A stretch of 64,000 nucleotides of DNA from Multifurca ochricompacta (Eukaryota; Basidiomycota; Agaricomycetes; Russulales; Russulaceae), in assembly GCA_022496185.1 (NCBI GenBank), contig WTXG01000112.1, positions 57,399-121,398 on the forward strand, read 5' to 3'. The notes under the pieces are model-generated. The model saw only the letters and a list, made by a program, of their open reading frames with translations, did not search any database and was not told the DNA's origin. Positions 10,831-19,473 of this stretch are shown piece after piece (within the stretch, counting starts at the first letter, position 1; the number at the start of each line of letters is the position of its first letter). A program made the position numbers and the translations under genes.

Positions 10831-12363
10831 TCAAGTCGAGTCTCTCACAGTGGCTTCCAGCCGCAGTCAGACCCTCTTCCGAGAAGAACTCATCGAGCGC
10901 AGAGACGAGAATAATCTTTCACAGCAAGTACTTGGCTCTGCTGCCTGGAAAGACTTTGAAACCGAGTTTGGATACTACGTCTATCACGACGGACAATACC
11001 AACCAGTAGAATACGACGACGAGAAGAGAGTTTGGTATTGTATCCAATACTCGGACAGTCAAAACTCTTGGGTCACTACAAGACCTGCCCCACCTGAATT
11101 TGGACTAGGCCTGTGGAGAGAAAACCCTCCAGCCATTGTCACGGACTCCGAACCAGAGGAGTACATAGAAGAACCCAGTGAAGAAGAAGCACCGGCATTA
11201 GCTAAGACTATGTTTCCGGTTGCACCTGAAGTTGTCACAATCAGAGCTCCTGCTTTGACAACTCTGCAGATATTCATACAGTCCACTGACACAATAACCC
11301 CATTCTATCAAAACATGTCAACAATCGCCGCCCAACTTCCAGACCCCACCCCGCCAGCTCCTGTGGCACCACCACCAAACATTCCCCCCCTTTGGGACGT
11401 CTGTCTGGAGTATTACCCCAAACATTCAGCAGGGATCGCTCGCAGAGCAAGAAGTTCATGTTGGAGTTCACGACGTTCAAGAACTTCAATCATGATGTCC
11501 CACAGATTGTCAACCCATTCCAAAGGACCAATCTGTTTCTCTCCCTGATCCGAGGGGATGCAGTGGATGACTGGACAATGGAACAACTGGAGTGGCTAAA
11601 TGAGCAGGTTGAGAGCGGGCGCCGGACTACAAGCGAGGGTCTTTGGGAGACCATAGCCAAGAGGTTTAAAGACGCCTTTACAGACAGGCAGGCCAAACAG
11701 AAAGCCGCCCGAGAGTTAAAATCCCTCAGAATGGAGAAGGGAGAACTTGACGCATACGTAGCCAAGTTCAGAAGTTTGGCCAACAGAGCCGGCTACAACA
11801 CAGATGAGGAGGCCACACTGGACCTCTTCTCACAAGGACTACCCAACCCCCTAGTCAAAAACATCATCCAATTCCACCATCCTCATGACTGGGATACTTG
11901 GGTCGATGCTGCTCGGAGGCAGCAACAGGACTATCTCGACTTCCAGACAAGGTTTGGAGTCGACACCAAGAAAGGAAAGACCTGAGACCAATGGAAGACA
12001 GCGTTTGGAGTAAAGCCTGCCCAGCATGGCCAGCGGGATCCAAACGCTATGGATACCTCTGCGGATCGGGCCAGAGCTTGAGCAGCACTCACGGAAGACA
12101 AGTGGCAGACTCTAATGAAGGAAGGGCACTGCTTCCGTTGCAGGGCACTGGGACATATGTCCCGAGACTGCCCCAAGAAGGGGGTACGAGTCGCCGTTGC
12201 CACCGTCACACCAGAACATCCCATTCAGAATAACCCCCCCGTTGTGGATAAGCGGACAAAAGAAGAGAAGGCTCAGGATATATGGGCTAACATGATGAAG
12301 GAGAGTGAGGAAGTGCGCGCCATATTGGTAGAAAAGGCGTTTGCAAAAAAGGATTTTTGTTAG
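10829..12363 (+). pseudogene. gag: Element B gag, frameshifted
   Basis: The frame opens just inside the LTR end, and the conserved protein starts at a GTG (10850) with no ATG near. It has a Tyr/Trp-rich N-terminal region, a Pro-rich linker, a retrotransposon Gag domain (about 11440-11980, AVDDWTMEQLEWLNEQ to GLPNPLVKNIIQFHHP) and a zinc knuckle CFRCRALGHMSRDC (12130-12171). A shorter C run near 11380, compared with D, shifts the frame. TGA stops occur at 11983 and near 12079; the first is CGA in D. It ends at TAG 12361, in a -1 overlap with the pol frame at GGATTTTT (12351-12358). Confidence 0.88.
10833..10843 (+). promoter_or_regulatory. Self-complementary primer-binding site
   Basis: AAGTCGAGTCT lies two bases inside the 5' LTR and pairs perfectly over 11 nt with the predicted RNA 5' end. 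Pairing does not extend on either side. No tRNA-like TGG start is seen at the LTR edge. This matches the self-priming used by Tf1/sushi-type elements. Confidence 0.78.
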
Positions 12364-12390
12364 GCTCAAACCCGTCGGCCTGGGCATGAG

Positions 12391-15300
12391 CACTCCATGT
12401 TACCTCTGTGTATGCTAGTCGATTCAAGTCATTAAAAATACCAGTCCATTTTGAAACTACACAGAGGACGGCCGATCGAGACATTCTAGTGGACTCCGGA
12501 GCCACGGACAATTTCATTCACCCACGATTAATCAGAACAATGGGATTGGGAAGGCTGGCACTTCCCCAGGAAAAGAACATCTGGAATATTGATGGAACAG
12601 CCAATCGCGCTGGAAAGATCACTCACTATACGGACCTAAAAGTCCAGGTTGGAGAAGCTACGAAGAACATTCGTTTCCTTGTTACGGATCTAGGAGACGA
12701 AGACCTTATTCTAGGGTACCCATGGCTCGCTGCGTTTGAACCCAAGATCAACTGGGCTGACGCAACAATGAGTAAAGAATCATATCCCACCATCATCACG
12801 TCGATAGGCTATGATTATGCAGTCAGACATCCGATAATAAAGGCCACAAGCACAGAGGAAGAAGACCCGGGTCACTGTTATGCCACCAAAGCATCAGAGC
12901 TCGCCCAAAAAGCAATACAAGGGCAGACAGAAAAGACATACAGCAATGTAGTGCTGAGTACCTACCATCGGCATTGGAAGGTGTTCTCGGAAGAAGAATC
13001 CCAGCGTTTTCCACCCTCCAGACCATGGGACCACGCCATAGACCTACTCCCTGATACGCCGACAGCAATAGATTGCAAAATCTACCCACTGTCCCAGTCC
13101 GAGCAGGTGGCACTAACGGAATTCCTTGAAGAACACTTGGCAAAGGGATACATTCGCCCATCCAAGTCACAGTACGCCTCGCCCTTCTTCTTCATCAAAA
13201 AGAAGGATGGCAAGCTGCGACCAGTTCAGGATTACCGGAGAATCAATGCATACACTGTGAAAAATGCCTACCCCTTGCCGCTCATCTCTGAGCTCATTGA
13301 CACCATGAGGGATAAGTCCCTCTTCTCAAAGATGGACGTGCGATGGGGTTACAATAACGTCAGAATCAAGGAAGGTGACCAGTGCAAAGCGGCGTTCAAG
13401 ACAAATCAAGGGTTGTTCGAGCCCAATGTCATGTTCTTTGGTCTCACAAACTCACCAGCGACATTCCAGTCTATGATGAACCACATCTTCCACAATCTCA
13501 TTCTCACGGGAGAAGTAGTGGTCTATATGGATGACATCTTAGTAGCCACCCCAGATAACTTGGACCATCACCGAGATCGCGTACATCAGGTATTGGATAT
13601 ATTGCACGAACATGACCTATATCTCAAACCTGCCAAATGCTCCTTCGAACAATGGAGCGTTGAGTACCTAGGAGTTATTTTAGAGGGAGGACGAGTGCGC
13701 ATGGACCCCATTAAGGTACAGGGAATCCAGGAGTGGCCGGTGCCAACCTGCGTCAAGGATGTCCGGTCATTCATCGGATTCTGCAACTTCTACCGACGAT
13801 TCGTCAAGGGATTTTCGGGCATAGTGCAACCATTGAACACCCTACTGAAAAAGGATGTACCATGGCATTGGGATGTAGCACAACAACAGGCATTCGAACG
13901 AATTAGGGACCTTGTTGGTTCAGAACCAGTACTTATCCAGCCGGATCTAAGTCACCCCTTTGAGTTAGAGGTGGATGCCTCTCACTTTGTGAACGGAGCA
14001 GTATTATACCAAAGGGATGCCACACAAATACTTCACCCAGTGGCATACTACTCCGAAACCTTCTCCCCAGCCAAAAGGAACTATGACATCTGGGATAGAG
14101 AGCTCTTAGCCATAGTCAAGGCATTGCAACACTGGCGACCCTACCTGGCAGGAACCCCGTACAAGACCATCATCCACACTGACCATTCCAATCTACTATA
14201 TTGGAAAGAACCCCATAAAATCAGTCGACGCGTGGCACAAGAGGTCCTGGAATTGGAGGAATATAACTTCACGTTAAAGCACATTGTGGGAAGCCAGAAC
14301 ACTAGAGCGGACGCACTATCACGCAGACCGGATATGCATACAGGGGAGGATGACAATAATGACATCACTGTCCTCCCAGAAGAAGTCTTTGCAAAAGCGG
14401 CTGTGGTCAGCCTCCACGACATGGACCTTTGGGCACAAGTTTCCCAAAACATGAACCAAGATCTGTGCCTTTCATGGGCCGACGCTCATAATCTGAAGAA
14501 AATCAGCGGTCTTTGGTGGAAGGACAGGGATCGACTCGTTGTCACCAGTGGCAACAACATTAAGAGGGGGGTGATCCATTTTCATCATGACCTTCCCTCT
14601 GCTGGCCACCCAGGCATCGCCAACACCTATGCCCTGGCCAAGAGAGACTATTGGTGGCCCAACATGAAGAAGGACATCGAAAACTACGTACGAGGGTGTG
14701 CATCATGTCAAGCAAACAAGGTGAACACGCACCCGAAAGTCCCACCAATGCACCCCATCACACCCACTGCATCGACTCCCTTCCAGACCATCGCCATGGA
14801 CTTCATTGTCAAGCTGCCCAAGTCGCAAGGCTTTGACACTATCCTTACAATCACAGACCACGATTGCTCCAAAGCGGCCCTCTTTATTCCTTGTAACGAA
14901 ACTATCACAGCCGAAGGAGTGGCAAAACTATACCTGGACCATGTATACTGTCACTACGGGCTCCCCAAGAAGATCATCTCTGACAGAGATACCCGTTTTA
15001 CATCGACATTTGCAAGGGCCCTATGCAAGACATTGGACATCACGCAGAACATCTCTACAGCATACCATCCCCAAACGGACGGGCAGTCGGAACGGACAAA
15101 CCAGTGGTTAGAACAGTACCTCCGATTTTGGTGCAATGGCAGGCAAGATGACTGGGCAGAATGGCTGTCGACCGCGGAATTTGCCCATAACTCATGGCCC
15201 AATGGGATGACAAAAGCCACCCCTTTTTCCCTTATCATGGGCTGGACTCCATGCACCACATGGACAGATAAGCCCGTCAACGTCCCATCAGCAACTGAAC

Positions 15301-15839
15301 GGATAAGCCAATGGGAAGTACTGCGACAATCGGCCAATGAGAATCTGGTAAAGGCACAACAACTTCTGACAGCACAGCCAAGCACATTCACACCTTATCA
15401 GACCAATGACTGGGTATGGCTCGAGGGCAGGAACATTCACACATCACACCCCTCGGCCAAACTGGCGCCCCAACGTCACAGACCCTTCCAGATCACAAGG
15501 AAGCTGTCAGACGTATCATATGAACTGCAGTTGCCGCCGAAATGGAAGATCCACCCAGTCTTTCATGCCAAGCTTCTGACCCCTTACAAGGAAACCTCCA
15601 TTCATGGAGAGAACTTCCCGAGACCTCCGCCTGACCTTATCAACGGCGAAGAAGAATGGGAAGTGGAGCGTGTTCTAGACTCCAAGCGACAAGGCCGAGG
15701 GCGCAGATTGTATTACCTGATTAAGTGGAAGGGATTCCCAGACTCCGACAGTTCATGGGAACCAGCCGGGGATATCTTTGCTCCGGCCCTTATCTCGGAG
15801 TTCCACACCCGACACCCAGAAGCGCCTAAGAATGCTTAA
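12391..15839 (+). CDS. pol: Element B pol polyprotein with chromodomain
   Basis: The frame is open for about 1,150 residues. Counting from 12408, the protease DSG is at residues 29-31, RT YMDD at 373-376, then RNase H and the integrase HHCC finger near 723-765. The first integrase Asp is near 798, and SD and E residues lie 36 apart (DD35E). A GPF/Y-like HRPFQITRKLSDVSYEL segment and a C-terminal chromodomain (about 1081-1135) follow. No ATG starts it; the frame is expected to be entered by a -1 shift from gag, but a TGA at 12388 now blocks that. It ends in TAA, in the same frame as ORF2. Confidence 0.93.
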
Positions 15840-15914
15840 AAGAAACACCCCAGACCCCATTGATTCCCCCAGTACATGCTCTCTCAGCAACGTCCTAACA
15901 CTATCCAATCCATC

Positions 15915-16649
15915 ATGTCTTTTGTCGCTGCCAACGCCGCCGTCGATGCCTTCACCGCCACCACTGTAGTGGTTGAGAACTTCCCCTCTGCTCATCCCTC
16001 CACACGCCCCTCTTCCCCTATTGACTATGAAGCTGCCGAGGCCCGGGTCAAGAACCAGTCCCCAAACCCAAACGACGATTTCAAACACAGCGAAGAGCCG
16101 CACCCAAATGATCTGTTGGGCATGGAGCTGGATGATGAGGTGCTGGAATTTCCTTTCTTCACCAACAATCCCAACTCTTCGACCTATTTCCCCCTCGAGA
16201 TCACCATGGCTGATGGGACTGTCGCCATCGCCAAATACATATTCTACACCAATGGAGGAATGGATGTAGCCGGATGTATGAAGAAAGATGGCCCTGTCTA
16301 TGGGGCCCCGGTCTATTTAGAAGAAAGGTATACAGGGCAGCTCCACCATATGATGACTGATGAGCAGCTTGGACATCTGGCTGCCGAGGACTCTTGCGCC
16401 TTCGCAATTGATGAGGTGCTGAACGATATGTGCCTTCCGCGTCTCAAAGCTGAGGTGATGAGACTGCGGAAGAATCTGACATTGCGCACCACCCTCAACA
16501 AACAATATAAAGAACATGCGAAAATGATGGCAAGGCTGACAAACGGGATGTTCCAAGTTGAGCAGGAGTTGGTGGAGATAAGGAAGAGGCTGGAGAAAGG
16601 GGACGCCTATCAGACGATCGCTGAATGGTACGCTGACACATATGCATGA
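15915..16649 (+). CDS. Element B post-pol ORF2, conserved unknown protein (244 aa)
   Basis: It is homologous to the ORF2 of A, D and E, with the conserved MSFVAANAAVDAF-type start. It has an acidic low-complexity region, EFPFFTNNPNSSTYFPLEI, a YTNGGMDVAGCMKKDGPVY core and a helical C-terminus ending KGDAYQTI. No known domain is evident. It is intact. An upstream in-frame ATG at 15876 exists but is not conserved in A or E. Two stops (TAA 15837, TGA soon after) separate it from pol, 75 nt upstream. Confidence 0.85.
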   Translation: MSFVAANAAVDAFTATTVVVENFPSAHPSTRPSSPIDYEAAEARVKNQSPNPNDDFKHSEEPHPNDLLGMELDDEVLEFPFFTNNPNSSTYFPLEITMADGTVAIAKYIFYTNGGMDVAGCMKKDGPVYGAPVYLEERYTGQLHHMMTDEQLGHLAAEDSCAFAIDEVLNDMCLPRLKAEVMRLRKNLTLRTTLNKQYKEHAKMMARLTNGMFQVEQELVEIRKRLEKGDAYQTIAEWYADTYA

Positions 16650-16706
16650 CCCCTCCCCCCGTGATCATTAGGGGCCACCCTGAGGCTGATACCGAACCGA
16701 TTCGAA

Positions 16707-17114
16707 ATGCCGCGCATGCATGAGAACCCTCGTGGAGAGACGTGCTGGCAATGTGATAGTAAGTATCACATCAGCTGGAACTGCCCCTTGAACCGCAAGT
16801 GGTGCCAGCACTGTCGCAGCAACCTCCACTGGAGCCGGTTCTGCATCTTCCGCTGTGTGGGAGTTGCCCCAACAATCGTCAATCCATCGGGGTGGTGCGG
16901 CAAGTGTCTCCACCACAACTCAGGACACCACGAGTTGGACTGCCCGATCCACGACATGTGCCGCCAATGTGGCCAGCGTGGTCCATATGGATTCCTTCAT
17001 ACCCACCAATGTCCACAGGACTCAGACAAGGAGAATTACACGACGGACGATCGTAGTGTAGCCGACGATTACTTGGAGTTGATACAGGATGATGACGGTA
17101 TGAGTTGTTTCTAG
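16707..17114 (+). CDS. Element B post-pol ORF3, four zinc-knuckle motifs (135 aa)
   Basis: Knuckle 1 is CWQCDSKYHISWNC and knuckle 2 is CQHCRSNLHWSRFC, both CX2CX4HX4C. Knuckle 3 is CGKCLHHNSGHHELDC with a longer spacer. Knuckle 4 is CRQCGQRGPYGFLHTHQC. The tail is acidic, ending DDYLELIQDDDG. All Cys and His are kept in A; in D they are kept apart from small shifts. It is in the same frame as ORF2, after TGA at 16647 and a second TGA at 16662. The likely role is nucleic-acid binding, perhaps a second nucleocapsid-like protein, but that is inference. Confidence 0.85.
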   Translation: MPRMHENPRGETCWQCDSKYHISWNCPLNRKWCQHCRSNLHWSRFCIFRCVGVAPTIVNPSGWCGKCLHHNSGHHELDCPIHDMCRQCGQRGPYGFLHTHQCPQDSDKENYTTDDRSVADDYLELIQDDDGMSCF

Positions 17115-17131
17115 CCAGGTCTGCTAGAACC

Positions 17132-17145
17132 AGAAGAGGGGGTGA
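17132..17145 (+). promoter_or_regulatory. Polypurine tract of element B
   Basis: AGAAGAGGGGGTGA abuts the 3' LTR start at 17146, the standard plus-strand primer position. Confidence 0.82.
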
Positions 17146-17737
17146 TGTTACAATCTCTACCGAGCAACCCCATTTTCTTCCACCTCCCCAACAGCGACCC
17201 GTCCCTGCCGCCCTCTCTGCACTTCATGATCATGTCCCTGTCCTGGGACCCATCACATGCTTTACTCCCATCCCTGTGACTTGCTTTGGACTTGTTGACA
17301 TGCTGTATACTTATGTTTACCTTCTTCTCTCTTATCTTGCTATCTCCTTATCTTTACGTTCGGACACTTACTTAATACCCTATCAGAAGCCCGACTTTAC
17401 GCCGTCCGCTTCCGTATATTTGGGCCCACCTGACTCCGTTATCTTATCTATAGATGCCCATTCGATTACATATATAAGTCTGCTGTAACTACATTGTAGA
17501 CCTCAGACTCGACTTATTGAATACATCGGTGTTTGTCTTTCAGACTTCCCCTTGCGATCTTGACTCGTCTGTCTCAGTGCTTTTGGCACTTTCCACTCAA
17601 CATCATCTTAGGGAACAGCCCCTTTGACTTTGACTTATTCCCTTGAAACTCCAAGAGGTCCTATTGACCTCTTATCTGAAACCCTTGACCAACGCTGTTG
17701 CACAAGTTGTGCAGAACGTCCCGCACCAGATGTAACA
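17146..17737 (+). repeat. Element B 3' LTR
   Basis: It is a 592-bp partner of 10239-10830. It starts TGTTACAATC and ends AGATGTAACA and is followed by the TSD CATTG. The TATATAA box and AGACTCGACTT motif are both kept. Confidence 0.95.
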
Positions 17738-17742
17738 CATTG

Positions 17743-17829
17743 ACAGAAGGGTAAGTTCTGTCAGAGGCAATCTGGGAGTATGTCTCCAGTGATGTGACCA
17801 TCACCAGAACTCCCATGAGCACTTCCTCT
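17743..17829 (-). pseudogene. gag: Copia gag middle segment
   Basis: This 87-bp island between element B and hAT1 codes on the minus strand for a copia Gag piece (EEVLMGVLVMVTSLETYS and following). It joins in frame to 25141-25379 through the ACTCTATT duplication, and to 9461-10238 through CATTG. The continuity of the frame is the best proof that both neighbours are insertions. Confidence 0.88.
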
Positions 17830-18235
17830 ACTCTATTTAGGGCCTAGCACAAGTGCACTCGCGAGTAACCCGGATCCGAACTTGCAGGTATTTAGATAAG
17901 AAAATGTCATACTCGGATCCGCGCGAGTATGTTCCCACGGATCACCCGGAGCCGCGAGTCCTATACTCGTGCAGATCCGAGTACTCGCGGGTTTACTCGT
18001 ACTCTCTTACTCCTTTTTTCCACTCTGGGCCTCCACTTTCTCTCAGATAGCAGACGATGACTTTCTGGCTCTTCTTCAGAGGCAGTTCAACCCAGATATC
18101 TCTCCTAGTAATGCCTATAGAATGTCCATGACAATGGTGATCCTTCAAAGACAGTTTATTGGCTCTGGTCCCTCCCCTGCTATTGAGTTATAACAGCTGC
18201 CCCGGCCCTCCTATCACCAATGACCTCGTTTCTCT

Positions 18236-19318
18236 TTCCATCAGTCAACAAACAACATCAATGAGCAAGAATGTCACAAACTCAAGTGCAGGGTTAAGGA
18301 TGCTTTGGAGGATGGGAATGGCCTCATATAGGTACGTCTTCGTTTGCATCCCTTTCACACAGCTGCCCCGGCCCTCCTATCACCGACGAACTCCTCTCTA
18401 CCTCTCATTGTCATTCAACAAACAACATCAATGAGCAAGAACATCATAAGCTCAAGCAGCTCAAGCACAAGGTTAACAACAACACTTTGGAGGATGGGAA
18501 TGGCCATCACTTAGGTACGTCTTCGTTTCACACAGCCGCCCCACCCTTCCTATCACTCACTAACAACATCTTTCTTTCGTTTGTCAGTCAACAAGCAACA
18601 TCAATGAGCGAGAATGTCACGAGTTCAGGTGCAGGGTCAACGCCAACGCTTTGGAGGATGGGAATGGCCATCACTTAGGTATGTCCCCATTTCACACAGC
18701 TGCCCCACCCATCCTATCACTAACGACGTCTTTCTTTTGTCTGTCGGTCAACAAGCAACGTCAATGAGCAAGAACATCACAGGCTCAAGTGCAGGGTCAA
18801 TGCCAACGCTTTGGAGGATGGGAATGGCCATCACTTAGGTACGTCCCCATTTCACACAGCTGCCCACCCTTCCTATCACTAACGACATCTTTCTTTCGTC
18901 TGTCAGTCAACAAGCAACGTCAATGAGCGAGAATGTCACGAGTTCAGGTGCAGGGTCAACGCCAACGCTTTGGAGGATGGGAATGGCCATCACTTAGGTA
19001 CGTCCCCGTTTCACACAGCTGCCCCACCCGTCCTATCACTAACGACGTCTTTCTTTTGTCTGTTGGACAACAAGCAACGTCAATGAGCAAGAACGTCACA
19101 GGCTCAAGTGCAGGGTCAATGCCAACGCTTTGGAGGATGGGAATGGCCATCACTTAGGTACGTCCCCGTTTCACACAGCTGCCCACCCTTCCTATCACTA
19201 ACGACGTCTTTCTTTCATCTGTCGGTCAACAAGCAACATCAATGAGCGAGAACGTCACGGGCTCAAGTGCAGGGTCAACACCAACGCTTTGGAGGATGGG
19301 AATGGCCATCACATGGGT
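18236..19318 (+). repeat. Tandem array of seven ~160-bp units in hAT1
   Basis: Units start near 18245, 18412, 18588, 18747, 18907, 19066 and 19226. The last five are spaced 159-160 bp. Each holds a conserved block of about 90 bp ending GGATGGGAATGGCCATCACTTAG. An intron-like block of about 68-73 bp follows, with GTACGT, a CACTAAC branch-like motif, a pyrimidine run and, in some units, CAG. The array is also present, inverted, in hAT2 (50745 to about 51500). It might be duplicated exons or a subterminal satellite. Confidence 0.85.
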
Positions 19319-19473
19319 ACGTCTTCCTTCGAATCTATTTCATGCAGTTGCTGAGGCTTTCCTCAGCTAAAAAGTGTCTTATCAAAATTCTGTGGGTGAT
19401 CCTTCTCAGGTGCCATCCAACACTCTTGCGTTACATTCAAGTGCGACTATATAAACTTTACAATATTCTGTAA

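Larger units (their letters stand above)
10239..17737 (+). mobile_element. Ty3/gypsy chromovirus B, full length (7499 bp)
   Basis: Two 592-bp LTRs (10239-10830 and 17146-17737) flank gag, pol, ORF2, ORF3 and a purine tract. The TSD is CATTG on both sides (10234-10238, 17738-17742), inside the copia gag gene. The LTRs differ at only a few positions, for example the 3' end reads GGACATAACA in one and AGATGTAACA in the other, so insertion is fairly recent. Pol, ORF2 and ORF3 are open, but gag has lesions, so it is probably not autonomous now. Confidence 0.96.

Noticed and set aside
12351..12360. Classical X XXY YYZ slippery heptamer at the gag-pol joint.
   Set aside because: The sequence in the gag frame is T TTT TGT (or TGA, TAT), which does not meet the rule; only a shared T run is supported.
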